Source: CADEDV01 sp964437415 (GTDB lineage Bacteria > Bacteroidota > Bacteroidia > Chitinophagales > Chitinophagaceae). Taken from it: a DNA stretch of 64,000 nucleotides. Positions 49,025 through 58,401 of this stretch are shown here, piece after piece. The translations under genes and the position numbers were made by a program. The DNA is taken from the NCBI GenBank assembly GCA_964437415.1, contig CAYTGN010000010.1:1-64000 (forward strand), read 5' to 3'. Position 1 is the first letter of the stretch. Every line of letters starts with the position of its first letter. The notes beneath the pieces were generated by a model. It was not told the DNA's origin. It worked only from the letters and a program-made list of their open reading frames with translations, and did no database searches.

Positions 49025-49689
49025 GTTCGGCCCATTATTCTTTTACTGCGAAGATTCTCCAGGTTTTGCTTTTGATTCTCGATGTCTTTCTGAGTGTCCT
49101 CCTGGTCTTTGATATTTTTCTTTATATCATCCTCCAGCTTTTTGATCTTTTTTTCCATATCCGTCTTATCATCTTCCAGGCTTTTTAGCTTTTTTTCTGC
49201 CCTGGCCACCACATCTTCCTGTGCTTTGATCTGCAATTCCAGGTCGGCTGCTTCCACTTCCGGCAGCAGGTTATTCAAAAAGACTTTCACCCTTTCCTCA
49301 TCTGAAGCATTAAAGGTTGCCCTGGCATTATTACCATCTTTCTGCAACAACAGGTACAGCACAGCTTCATCTTTATCCCTGCGGCTTTTGCGTTCCACTT
49401 TCAGGATATAGTCCATGCTGTTTTCGCTGATTTCGGAAATAAAAGCATTCTTATAAATGCGAAACCCCTTGTCCTTATTGAAAAGCCCTTTTTCTTCTTT
49501 TGTCCTATATCCTAATTTCTCCATTTTCGTCACTATCGCATTTTCCACCGCTTCCGGGGAATAGGTATAATCAATAGCAAATGCATCCTGCTTTTTCTTA
49601 TTATACTCAACCTTTGAATAATATGCCTGGGCAAATACCGCTGCACTGAAAAAGAGAGTTGCCGGCATCAGAAGAAACGACTTTTTCAT
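49021..49689 (-). CDS. Exported coiled-coil protein, unknown function
   Basis: 222 residues. Signal peptide about 1-20 (ATLFFSAAVFAQA). Residues 21-135 form a small alpha/beta domain (QAYYSKVEYNKKKQDAFAIDY ... AIVTKMEKLGYRTKE), and about 140-220 a long coiled coil rich in Lys, Glu and Asp with heptads (ADLELQIKAQEDVVARAEKKLKSLEDDKTDMEKKIKKLED). Probably periplasmic. I do not recognise a named family. Convergent with the peroxidase gene and divergent from the flippase. Confidence 0.8.
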   Translation of the reverse strand: MKKSFLLMPATLFFSAAVFAQAYYSKVEYNKKKQDAFAIDYTYSPEAVENAIVTKMEKLGYRTKEEKGLFNKDKGFRIYKNAFISEISENSMDYILKVERKSRRDKDEAVLYLLLQKDGNNARATFNASDEERVKVFLNNLLPEVEAADLELQIKAQEDVVARAEKKLKSLEDDKTDMEKKIKKLEDDIKKNIKDQEDTQKDIENQKQNLENLRSKRIMGRT

Positions 49690-49790
49690 AACAATAACAT
49701 TTTGGACAAAGATAATTCAAAGCCCTGAACGCTTCTTTATTCGTTTTTTGCCGGGGCAACGATTACATTTGCTAAGAAATCTCCAATCCT

Positions 49791-51302
49791 TTGAGCAGCA
49801 TTAAAAAACTGGCAGGACAAACCTTTTGGTACGGCACCAGCAGTATTGTGGGCCGGTTCCTGAATTACCTGCTCACCCCCCTGCTCGCCACCATCTTTGC
49901 ATCGGCTGCCTACGGAAAAATCTCCACCCTTTTTGCCATCGCAGCTTTTTTGAATGTTCTTTATACCTACGGGCTGGAAACATCCTATTTCCGTTTCAGC
50001 ACCAGCAATGATGAAAAGAAGGTATATAACACCTGCTCATCTTCCATATTGCTGACGACCGCTGTTCTCACGGCTGTATTATTGTTATTTACAAAAGATA
50101 TTGCAGGCTTCCTGGAAATTCCCCAAAACCCGGAATGGGTTACATGGATCATTCTGATCGTAGCACTGGACACTCTTTGTGTAATGCCTTTTGCCAAGCT
50201 TCGCCAGCAGGGAAGACCGAGAAAATATGCAGCCATCAGGATATTAAACATCGTGGTGAATGTGACGCTGGTCATTTTCTTATTAGTGGTATGTAAAAAC
50301 GGGCATGCTAAAAATCCAGACAGCTTTTTAGGTTTTATATACAACCCTTCTATCGGCTTGGGCTATGTTATCATTGCCAACCTGGTGGCCAGCGCTGTGA
50401 CGCTGCTGTTGCTGACAAAAGAGTTTTTCCAGTTCCGCTTCCGTCTCAATCCACGTTTCTGGAGAGAGATGATGAGCTATTCATGGCCGTTGATTATCGT
50501 AGGGCTTGGCGGCATGGTGAACGAAACCGTTGACCGGTTCATGATCCTTAAACTCTACCCTGGCACTACCGAAGAAGCTTATTCGCAATCGGGCATTTAT
50601 TCGGCAAACTATAAACTGGCTATCCTGATCGTGTTGTTCATCCAGGCATTCAGGTTGGGCGCAGAGCCTTTCTTTTTCAAACAATCCACTGATCAAAATG
50701 CGCAGCGAACCTATGCAAGGGTGATGAAATTTTTTGTGCTCACCTGCTGCTTTTGCTTTTTGGGAGTGGTGCTGTTTCTCGACATCTGGAAATATTTTAT
50801 GGGTACAGCCCATCCTGAGTACTATACCGGTCTGAAAGTGGTGCCGGTGCTGATGCTGGCCAAAATATTCCTGGGGGTTTATTACAATCTTTCCATCTGG
50901 TATAAACTCACCAACCGCAACCTGACCGGGGCATGGATCACTTTGGGCGGTGCAGCCATCATCATTTTATTCAACTGGCTGTTTATCCCGGTCTGGGGTT
51001 ATACTGCCTGCGCCATTGCTACGCTGCTTTGTTACGGGTTCATGATGGTGGTTAGCTACCTGCTGGGGCAAAAATATTACCCCATCCCCTATGCCTGGAA
51101 AAAACTGCTGGCTTATATTGTCATTTGCCTGTTGTTATTCGGTATTCATTATTTAGTTCGCAGTTATTCTCCTTCCATCTGGCTCACCAATGGAGCAGGC
51201 GCCTTCTTGCTATTGGCATTTGCTGCATTCGTTCTGAAAATTGAAAGAAAGGAATTTGAGAGAATGCCGGTAGTGGGAAAGTTTTTCAAAAGCAGTTATT
51301 AA
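49791..51302 (+). CDS. Polysaccharide/oligosaccharide flippase (MOP superfamily, Wzx-like)
   Basis: 503 residues, 14 predicted membrane helices. IKKLAGQTFWYGTSSIVGRFLNYLLTPLLAT (residues 4-34) is the family's usual N-terminus. The MOP fold is supported by the repeated pattern of paired helices and by MMSYSWPLIIVGLGGMVNETVDRFMI (about 225-250). It would move lipid-linked saccharides across the inner membrane. The start is TTG 49791; there is no in-frame ATG before the conserved N-terminus. No other glycan genes adjoin, so its sugar is unknown. Confidence 0.88.
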   Translation: MSSIKKLAGQTFWYGTSSIVGRFLNYLLTPLLATIFASAAYGKISTLFAIAAFLNVLYTYGLETSYFRFSTSNDEKKVYNTCSSSILLTTAVLTAVLLLFTKDIAGFLEIPQNPEWVTWIILIVALDTLCVMPFAKLRQQGRPRKYAAIRILNIVVNVTLVIFLLVVCKNGHAKNPDSFLGFIYNPSIGLGYVIIANLVASAVTLLLLTKEFFQFRFRLNPRFWREMMSYSWPLIIVGLGGMVNETVDRFMILKLYPGTTEEAYSQSGIYSANYKLAILIVLFIQAFRLGAEPFFFKQSTDQNAQRTYARVMKFFVLTCCFCFLGVVLFLDIWKYFMGTAHPEYYTGLKVVPVLMLAKIFLGVYYNLSIWYKLTNRNLTGAWITLGGAAIIILFNWLFIPVWGYTACAIATLLCYGFMMVVSYLLGQKYYPIPYAWKKLLAYIVICLLLFGIHYLVRSYSPSIWLTNGAGAFLLLAFAAFVLKIERKEFERMPVVGKFFKSSY

Positions 51303-51607
51303 TTATCTGCTGTGAAAAATGGGTAAAGAAAAAAGGCCATGTCGATAATAAGAACAAAAACAAGCCAACGCCACTGTTGTTTCCATATTAACAGAAGAGT
51401 GATCACAAGAAAAAGACCGGATGAGCATACAAACCATACATAAAAATTCCGTGAACGATAAATTGAGTTAGGTGAAAAGAATTCGCTTCCAAAGGGGTAT
51501 TCACCTGGATGATTCAAAACAACCATTAAATCAGAAATATTGAGAAACAACAGAAGCGCAGTCACAAGGCTTAAAAGTATTCTTATCCAAACGCCGTTAA
51601 GCTTCAT
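51299..51607 (-). CDS. Small membrane protein, unknown function
   Basis: 102 residues, three hydrophobic helices (about 7-29, 55-75, 79-98), with a soluble loop NHPGEYPFGSEFFSPNSIYRS between the first two. No motif recognised. Overlaps the convergent flippase gene by 4 bp. ATG at 51607. Confidence 0.65.
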   Translation of the reverse strand: MKLNGVWIRILLSLVTALLLFLNISDLMVVLNHPGEYPFGSEFFSPNSIYRSRNFYVWFVCSSGLFLVITLLLIWKQQWRWLVFVLIIDMAFFLYPFFTADN

Positions 51608-51618
51608 AGTTGATTTTT

Positions 51619-52263
51619 TTAATACAACTTCACAAAAGGATTATTCATTTTTTCAAACCCAATAGTGGTCACCGGCCCGTGACCGGAATAAACCTTAGTC
51701 TCATCCGGCAGGGTGAACAGTTGTGTCTGTATGCTATTGATAAGGGTATCAAAATCTCCACCCGGCAGGTCGGTGCGGCCGATGCTCCCGTTAAACAAAA
51801 CATCACCTCCAATTATAAAGCCTCCGGCCTCAGAATAAAACGACACACTGCCCGGCGAATGACCGGGTGTGAACCGTATTTCAAGGTCATCTTCGCCGAT
51901 TTTAATAATATTTCCAACTTTCAAATAAACCAAAGGCCCTTCATAATTGTCGAAAGGCAGTTGCCACATCATCCCGTATTGCGGGGCAAAGTCAAGAACG
52001 GGTTTTTCGAGGGGATGAAGATGAAGGGGAAGGCCCCATGTGTCAAAAACGAATTTGTTGCCAAACACATGGTCAAGATGGCAATGTGTATTAAGCAGCA
52101 AAACAGGGAGGAAACCTGTCTTTTCGATACCCGTTTTTAATCTGTCCCTTTCCTCCGGGAAATAGCAGCCGGGGTCTATAATGCAGCACTCCTTCCGGTC
52201 GTTATACAAGACATAGGTATTCTCCTCAACGGGATTAAATGTGAATGACTTAACATGTAACAT
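51619..52263 (-). CDS. MBL-fold metallo-hydrolase (glyoxalase II-like)
   Basis: 214 residues. The metal motif NTHCHLDHVFG (about 58-68) is HxHxDH, followed by GHSPGSVSFY (about 136-145), GDVLFNGSIGRTDLPGG (about 153-170) and YSGHGPVTTIGFE (about 192-204): the full set of His/Asp ligands of hydroxyacylglutathione hydrolase-like enzymes. Close relatives act on thioesters or persulfides. No C-terminal glyoxalase II domain, so the true substrate is open. ATG at 52263; it follows the small membrane-protein gene in reverse order, 11 bp apart, likely one transcript. Confidence 0.9.
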   Translation of the reverse strand: MLHVKSFTFNPVEENTYVLYNDRKECCIIDPGCYFPEERDRLKTGIEKTGFLPVLLLNTHCHLDHVFGNKFVFDTWGLPLHLHPLEKPVLDFAPQYGMMWQLPFDNYEGPLVYLKVGNIIKIGEDDLEIRFTPGHSPGSVSFYSEAGGFIIGGDVLFNGSIGRTDLPGGDFDTLINSIQTQLFTLPDETKVYSGHGPVTTIGFEKMNNPFVKLY

Positions 52264-52406
52264 GGGTGGTTTTTTCGTACTTTTAAATCCGGCCTGACCT
52301 GCCGCCCGTAAAGATAGTTTTGCCGGGGCAAACTTATCATTTACATTGCAATACCAGGGGCAACACCCGGTGCGGAATAACCGTTTTAAGAAACAGAAAA
52401 GATTCT

Positions 52407-55400
52407 ATGAAGAAAGTATCAAGCCTTGTCGCCTGCTTTAGTGTTCTTTTTTCCCTGGCAGCTTCTGCACAGGTGAGTACAGTTGAGTTTGGCAAAAACC
52501 GTGTGCAGTACCAGAAATTCAACTGGAAATACTACCAGACAGACAATTTCAACACTTATTTTTCCCAGGATGGTTTGGGATTGGGCAAATATGTGGCTCA
52601 GATAGCCGAAGATGAGTTGCCAGGTCTGGAAGAATTTGTGGAATATGGGATGCAGCGCCGCACCAATATCGTGGTGTATAACAATTTTGATGAAATGCAG
52701 CAGTCCAATATCGGGATGAATATTGACTGGCAAAATACCGGTGGTGTCACCAAACTGGTAAACAATAAAATGATGGTGTATTTTGACGGAAACCATCACA
52801 ACCTGCGCCGCCAGATCAGGCAGGGTATTGCCAAAGTGCTGGTGGACAATATTCTTTTTGGAGATGATCTTGGTGAATTTGCTGCCAACCAGGCCCTGCT
52901 CGATCTGCCGCAATGGTTAGTAGATGGATATATTTCTTATGCTGCAGAAAACTGGAGTCCTTCGCTGGATGATGATCTCCGGTCGGTGCTGCTGGGTGGC
53001 AAATACAATAATTTTTACCAATTCGCTTTTGAAAAACCGCTGCTGGCCGGTCATTCATTCTGGAAATATATTGCCGATAAATATGGAAAAAGCAAGGTCA
53101 CTTATTTCTTGTACCTGGCCCGTATTTACCGCAATCTCAACAATGCCTCTAATAAAGTGGCAAAAAAGAAATTCAAACTGCTGCTGCAGGATTTTATGCT
53201 GGATGTGCCGCAGCAATATGTAAAAGACCTCCGTGGCCGTAAAAATGTTCCGAAAGGGCAACTATCTGTAAGCGAAGTGATCGGTAAAAAAGATTATATC
53301 CGTTTTAATGCCAACCCCGTTCCCCGCAGTTTTACCTATGCACTTGTGGAATTCAAACAAGGCATGTATTCGGTGGTGGTGATGGAGAATTTTGTAAACC
53401 GCAAAGTGCTGCTGAAACTCGGGGCCCGCACAAGAGAAGATGAAAAAAATCCCAATTACCCCATCCTTGCATGGGATGGCAAGGGAACAAGATTAGCCGT
53501 GCTGTACAGCCATGAAGGCAAACTAAAATTCTTTGTGTATGATGTCATCAACCGGGTGAAAATAAACAAACAGGAATGGCCGATGTTTGACCAGGTGCAG
53601 GACATGAAATACATGCTGGATGCCAATACGCTTTTGTTAAGCGCTGTTCGCAGTGGCCAGACAGATATTTTTGTTTACAAAATAGACAACCAGTCCTACG
53701 AACAGGTGACTAATGATGTGTATGATGACCTAGATCCGTCGTTTGTAGCTTTCCCCAATAAAACAGGTATTGTTTACTCCAGCAATCGTCCTGCGGCAGA
53801 GGCTGCAAGCGGGGAAGATTCATTGCCAGGTAACCGTTTCAATATTTTCCTGGTGGACAACTGGAACAAATCAGAGTTCAAACAAATTTCCAAACTTACT
53901 GACCTGCGTTTTGGCAATGCTCGTTTCCCCTCGCAATACAACACTTCGCATTTCACATTTGTAAGTGATGAGAATGGTATTAATAATCGCTATGCTGGTT
54001 TCTTCCGCACCGAAAGAGCCGGGCTTGATACATTGGTGTTCATTGGCGATGAAGTGTTGCGTAACCCGCAGATCGAAGAAGTGGACAGCCTGCTGAAAGA
54101 ATGGGATAAAACAGATATTGATTCGGTCGGTTTTGTTTCCATAACCAATGACTCTGCTTATGTGTTCCCGCTGACCAATTACCAGAGCAGCCTTTTGGAA
54201 ACAAGGGTGGCGGGTGATAATCAGCAGGTGAGTGAAGTGGTGAAACTTGGCGATGTGAAACTGCTCTACCGGCTTCGGGTAGATGAAAATGTGCTACGCC
54301 GCCGGAATGTATCAGCAAGACCAACTGATTATATGCGCCAGGTGCAGGCAGAAGAAAAACGGGCCCAGGGCCGGACCACTTTGCTGCAGGAAACCAAAAA
54401 AGATTCTGACAAAAAACAGGAAGATTTTTTCCAGACAGAATTCAAAGATGAAAAGCGGGACAGTACAAAGTCACAGCCTTCCGGTGGGCAGGTGGTGGAA
54501 TTGACAGGACCGATCAAAGAATCCATCATCAAGAAAGCAAAGGTTTATGAATACAGGCCACCCAAGTATTTCACCGACTATGTGGTATCCGGGTTTAACA
54601 ACACTGTATTCACACTAAACAAATTTCAACCCTATGGCAATGGCCGCGGCCCCATTTATCTTTCCAATGGTAATTCCTTCAACGGAATGATCCGTATGGG
54701 AACATCAGACCTGATGGAAGATTATAAATTCAGCGGCGGCGTTCGTATTGCCAGCAACCTGCGGGATAATGATGTGCTGTTCAATTTCACCAATCAACGT
54801 AAACGATTGGACTGGGGCATCACCTATTTCCGCAGCACTGTGGAATATTCAGATGCCAAGCAGTTTGAAACCTATTATCTCGCCAACCTGAAATACCCGC
54901 TTGACAGGGTGAGAAGCATAAGGGCCAGTGTGGGACCCAGGTTCAGCCGCGTTTCTTTCAAATCGCTTGGTAGGCCTTCATTGATTAAACCCGATGAAAA
55001 AGCCTCTTATGCACAAATGAGCCTGGAATATGTGCATGACAACACGGTTACCCCTGCCAGCAATATCTGGAATGGCTTGCGGTTTAAAATATTCACAGAT
55101 TTCTTTGCCCAGATGAGTGAAAGAAGTGTAGGCTCTGACGTGGGCCGCATGATCTTTAACGTGGGTTTTGATGCCCGTCATTATTTGCCCATCTATCGCA
55201 ATGTGATCTGGGCTGTGCGGGCCGGTGGTGATTTTTCCTGGGGTGAACAAAAAGTAATCTACTACCTCGGCGGTGTGGACAACTGGTTCTCTCCCAAATT
55301 CAATGATGCCAATCTTCCCGACCCTACTGTAAACTACACTTACCAGTCGCTGGCACTGAACCTGCGTGGATTTTCGCAAAATGCATCAAACGGGAATAAT

Positions 55401-55763
55401 GCGGTTACTATCAACAGTGAGATACGGATGCCTGTATTCACCACACTGTTCAACAAGCCCATCAACAACGCTTTCCTGAGAAACTTCCAGTTGGTGCAGT
55501 TCTTTGACCTGGGTGCTGCATGGACCGGCAGCCCGCTGAACATTGAAAGGCCAAGTGTGGTATATTATGACCAAAGTAATCCAAGCAACCCGGTAACGGT
55601 TCGCATTAAAGCCGGCGGCATTGGTCCCCTGGCCGGTGGTTATGGCTTTGGTGCACGGAGCACCTTACTTGGTTATTTCATAAGGGCGGATGCAGCATGG
55701 GAAATGAACGGAGTCTTCAAAGGAAAACCGATGTGGTATTTTGCAATGGGATTTGATTTCTAA
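52407..55763 (+). CDS. Large outer-membrane protein with TolB-like propeller and beta-barrel end
   Basis: About 1118 residues from ATG 52407, which starts a clear signal peptide (MKKVSSLVACFSVLFSLAASA). The frame is open upstream but without a signal. Residues 25-320 form a peptidase-MA-like domain (YYQTDNFNTYFSQDG, LPQWLVDGYISYAAENWS, SFWKYIADKYGKSK). About 330-640 are PD40/TolB-type repeats (NYPILAWDGKGTRLAVLYSHEG, DLDPSFVAFPNKTGIVYSSNRP). About 760-1118 look like an outer-membrane barrel ending in aromatic MWYFAMGFDF. It is common in Bacteroidota but without a known function. A terminator follows. Confidence 0.85.
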   Translation: MKKVSSLVACFSVLFSLAASAQVSTVEFGKNRVQYQKFNWKYYQTDNFNTYFSQDGLGLGKYVAQIAEDELPGLEEFVEYGMQRRTNIVVYNNFDEMQQSNIGMNIDWQNTGGVTKLVNNKMMVYFDGNHHNLRRQIRQGIAKVLVDNILFGDDLGEFAANQALLDLPQWLVDGYISYAAENWSPSLDDDLRSVLLGGKYNNFYQFAFEKPLLAGHSFWKYIADKYGKSKVTYFLYLARIYRNLNNASNKVAKKKFKLLLQDFMLDVPQQYVKDLRGRKNVPKGQLSVSEVIGKKDYIRFNANPVPRSFTYALVEFKQGMYSVVVMENFVNRKVLLKLGARTREDEKNPNYPILAWDGKGTRLAVLYSHEGKLKFFVYDVINRVKINKQEWPMFDQVQDMKYMLDANTLLLSAVRSGQTDIFVYKIDNQSYEQVTNDVYDDLDPSFVAFPNKTGIVYSSNRPAAEAASGEDSLPGNRFNIFLVDNWNKSEFKQISKLTDLRFGNARFPSQYNTSHFTFVSDENGINNRYAGFFRTERAGLDTLVFIGDEVLRNPQIEEVDSLLKEWDKTDIDSVGFVSITNDSAYVFPLTNYQSSLLETRVAGDNQQVSEVVKLGDVKLLYRLRVDENVLRRRNVSARPTDYMRQVQAEEKRAQGRTTLLQETKKDSDKKQEDFFQTEFKDEKRDSTKSQPSGGQVVELTGPIKESIIKKAKVYEYRPPKYFTDYVVSGFNNTVFTLNKFQPYGNGRGPIYLSNGNSFNGMIRMGTSDLMEDYKFSGGVRIASNLRDNDVLFNFTNQRKRLDWGITYFRSTVEYSDAKQFETYYLANLKYPLDRVRSIRASVGPRFSRVSFKSLGRPSLIKPDEKASYAQMSLEYVHDNTVTPASNIWNGLRFKIFTDFFAQMSERSVGSDVGRMIFNVGFDARHYLPIYRNVIWAVRAGGDFSWGEQKVIYYLGGVDNWFSPKFNDANLPDPTVNYTYQSLALNLRGFSQNASNGNNAVTINSEIRMPVFTTLFNKPINNAFLRNFQLVQFFDLGAAWTGSPLNIERPSVVYYDQSNPSNPVTVRIKAGGIGPLAGGYGFGARSTLLGYFIRADAAWEMNGVFKGKPMWYFAMGFDF

Positions 55764-55780
55764 AAAATTGATATATCAAA

Positions 55781-55811
55781 AAGTGCCTTCCGATGGAAGG
55801 TTCTTTTTTTA
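55781..55811 (+). terminator. Intrinsic terminator
   Basis: CCTTCC-gat-GGAAGG stem followed by ttcttttttt. Ends the gene at 52407-55763. Confidence 0.85.
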
Positions 55812-55881
55812 CATATGCCGCCAGTGATATTTAAGATTTATAATATTAGCGTTTCCCTGCCCATTTGTAATTTTACCCTTC

Positions 55882-58371
55882 ATGAATTCATGTATGCTGC
55901 TTCGTGTGCTGGTTATTTGTGCAGGTCTGCTGCTTACAGTGCCTGGCCGGGCCCAGTCAAAACGTATTTCCGGCACCGTCAGGGACGTTCATAGTGAAGA
56001 ACGCATACCGTTTGCATCCGTAAGTTTTAAAAATTCAACTGTTGGCAAACTGACCGACTCTGCCGGCAATTTCAGCTTTGTCCTGTCTTCCTGGCCATCT
56101 GATACACTGGAAATAACCTGTGTAGGCTACCAGCCTTTCTATATTCCTATCAACCAGGCAAAAGATTCCATACAGGCAGAAATAAAAATGGAAAGAGGCA
56201 CTTTTAATGAAGGCGTGAAGGTGAAAGTGAAAGTGAATAAGGGTCTTTTATTATGGCGGAAGATCGTAAAGAACAAACCGCTCAATGACCGCTACCGTTT
56301 CGACAATTTCTCGTATGAGCTTTACAATAAACTGGAGCTGGACCTGAAGAATATCAATTTTGAAAAATTCGGCCGTTTCAAACCACTGAAGCCCATCAGC
56401 GATCTTATCAACCAGAATATTGATACGGCCGAAGGTGTAAAATACCTGCCAGCCTATCTCACCGAAGCTCTTTCCGATTACTATTACCAAAAAAAGCCAA
56501 AAAAAAGAAGAGAAGTGATCAGGGCTGCCAATACCAACGGGGTGAAGAACGAAAGCATGATGAAACAACTCGGCGGCATGGACCAGGTGGTAAACGTCTA
56601 TAACAATTTTATTGCGGTGATGGATAAACAGTTTGTGAGCCCCATCAGCGATAATGGCGATTACTACTATAATTACCGGGTGGTGGACACACAATTCATC
56701 AACAGCCGCCGGTTCTATCACCTGGTGTTCACTCCAAAAAGAGCCGGCACCAATACATTTGAAGGCGATTGCTGGGTGAACGATAGCAGTTTTGCCATAC
56801 AAAAAATGAACCTGCGGCTTGGCAAAGAAGCCAACGTAAATTTTATTGAAAACCTCAGCCTGGTGCAGGAATACCTGCTCATCAATGACAGCACCTGGTT
56901 TTTATCTAAAGATAAGTTTGTCGCTGACCTTTCTCCTTTGGGAAAAGACAAACCAGGTTTCATTGGGCGAAAAACCACCACCTATCGCAATGTGCAGGTG
57001 AATGATCCATCTGTAATAGAAGAACTGGACAAGAATAAGATCTTGGAAGAAGTGATCACCTTATCTGGCGCTGATGAAAAGAACAAAACATTCTGGAGTG
57101 AATCACGCCATGAGGAACTGACCCGTAATGAAGCCGGTATCATAAAGATGATAGATACATTGATGAATGCACCGGTTTTCCGGCGATTCACCAAAACGAT
57201 GAATTTTATCGGCACCGGTTACCTGAATACCGGTAACGTTCAGCTGGGGCCCTGGTATAACTGGATCACTGCAAACGGCTGGGAAGGTTTTCGCACAAGA
57301 TTTGACCTGGCGAGTAACAAACACTTTGACAGACACTGGTGGTGGCACACTTATTTGGCTTATGGCTTTGGCGATAAAAAATTTAAAGGGAAGGCAGAGC
57401 TGTTCTTTCTGCCCACCAAACATCCCCGGCTTTATCTCTATGGCTCTTATACTGATGATCTTGATTTCGGACAAAACTATTATGGCGAGGTGACACAGGA
57501 TAATGTCTTTGCCCTTGCCATACGCAAACAAAATGTGCCCATCAAATTCATGAAAGTGAAGGAAAAACGTTTTGAGTTTTTTAATGAAACAAAATCAGGC
57601 TTTTCCACGCTGTTCACGGCTACCCATAAAAACTATCAACCTTTAAGAAACCTGGTGCCGAAAGATTCCTTTATCGTCAATAATGGCCGCAATCCGCTGG
57701 GCAGTTTTGAAGTTTCATTGCGTTTTCGTTTTGCATATCTCGAAAAATTCTTAGAGAACCATTTTTTCCGAACCAGTCTCGGCAGTCCCTATCCTATTGG
57801 TGAGATATATATCAGCCGCGGATTTTCCGGGGTGTTCAAGAGTAATTATAAATTCACCAAGCTGTCATTCAATGTGTCGGACAATATTAAAATTCCGCCG
57901 CTTGGTAATATTTCTTTGCTGGCCTATGGCGGCAAAACATTCGGCACATTGCCTTACATGCTGCTGGATGTTGCGCCTGGCAATGAACTGTATTATTATA
58001 ACAAGTATGCTTTTAATATGATGAACCGCTGGGAGTTCATACATGACAGGTATGCCGGTCTGAATATTGAACATATTGTGGGCAATGGCCTGTTCCGTTT
58101 CTTCCCAAAACTGAAGTTCCGGCAATTATGGACAGCTAAATTGCTTTGGGGTGGTTTAAGCGATGCAAACAGGTCACTTAATTTTAAGCAGGGTCATAAT
58201 TTTCTGACACTGGATGGTAAACCCTACCTTGAACTCGGCACAGGCATTGATAATATTCTGAAAGTGCTGCGGATAGATTTTATCTGGAGATTATTGCCTG
58301 TTCCTAACCAATTACCCGAACTGAACAACCGGAGATTTGGAGTGTTTGGAAGCTTCAGGATTAGCTTCTAA
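55882..58371 (+). CDS. DUF5686 outer-membrane protein with carboxypeptidase-regulatory-like domain
   Basis: 829 residues. Signal peptide (LLVICAGLLLTVPGRAQ, about 9-25). Residues about 28-110 are the CarboxypepD_reg-like domain (ISGTVRDVHSEERIPFASVSFKNSTVGKLTDSAGNFSF) usual at the N-terminus of TonB-dependent and DUF5686 proteins. The remainder matches DUF5686: NKPLNDRYRFDNFSYELYNKLELDL, AYLTEALSDYYYQKKPKKRREVI, RFYHLVFTPKRAGTNTFEGDCWV. The last ~350 residues form barrel strands ending FGSFRISF. Probably an outer-membrane protein, perhaps of the TonB/T9SS environment. Not clearly linked to the glp genes 30 bp downstream, though it could share a transcript with them. Confidence 0.88.
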   Translation: MNSCMLLRVLVICAGLLLTVPGRAQSKRISGTVRDVHSEERIPFASVSFKNSTVGKLTDSAGNFSFVLSSWPSDTLEITCVGYQPFYIPINQAKDSIQAEIKMERGTFNEGVKVKVKVNKGLLLWRKIVKNKPLNDRYRFDNFSYELYNKLELDLKNINFEKFGRFKPLKPISDLINQNIDTAEGVKYLPAYLTEALSDYYYQKKPKKRREVIRAANTNGVKNESMMKQLGGMDQVVNVYNNFIAVMDKQFVSPISDNGDYYYNYRVVDTQFINSRRFYHLVFTPKRAGTNTFEGDCWVNDSSFAIQKMNLRLGKEANVNFIENLSLVQEYLLINDSTWFLSKDKFVADLSPLGKDKPGFIGRKTTTYRNVQVNDPSVIEELDKNKILEEVITLSGADEKNKTFWSESRHEELTRNEAGIIKMIDTLMNAPVFRRFTKTMNFIGTGYLNTGNVQLGPWYNWITANGWEGFRTRFDLASNKHFDRHWWWHTYLAYGFGDKKFKGKAELFFLPTKHPRLYLYGSYTDDLDFGQNYYGEVTQDNVFALAIRKQNVPIKFMKVKEKRFEFFNETKSGFSTLFTATHKNYQPLRNLVPKDSFIVNNGRNPLGSFEVSLRFRFAYLEKFLENHFFRTSLGSPYPIGEIYISRGFSGVFKSNYKFTKLSFNVSDNIKIPPLGNISLLAYGGKTFGTLPYMLLDVAPGNELYYYNKYAFNMMNRWEFIHDRYAGLNIEHIVGNGLFRFFPKLKFRQLWTAKLLWGGLSDANRSLNFKQGHNFLTLDGKPYLELGTGIDNILKVLRIDFIWRLLPVPNQLPELNNRRFGVFGSFRISF

Positions 58372-58401
58372 ACGATTGTCACTTCAATACCCAAATAGTG
58401 A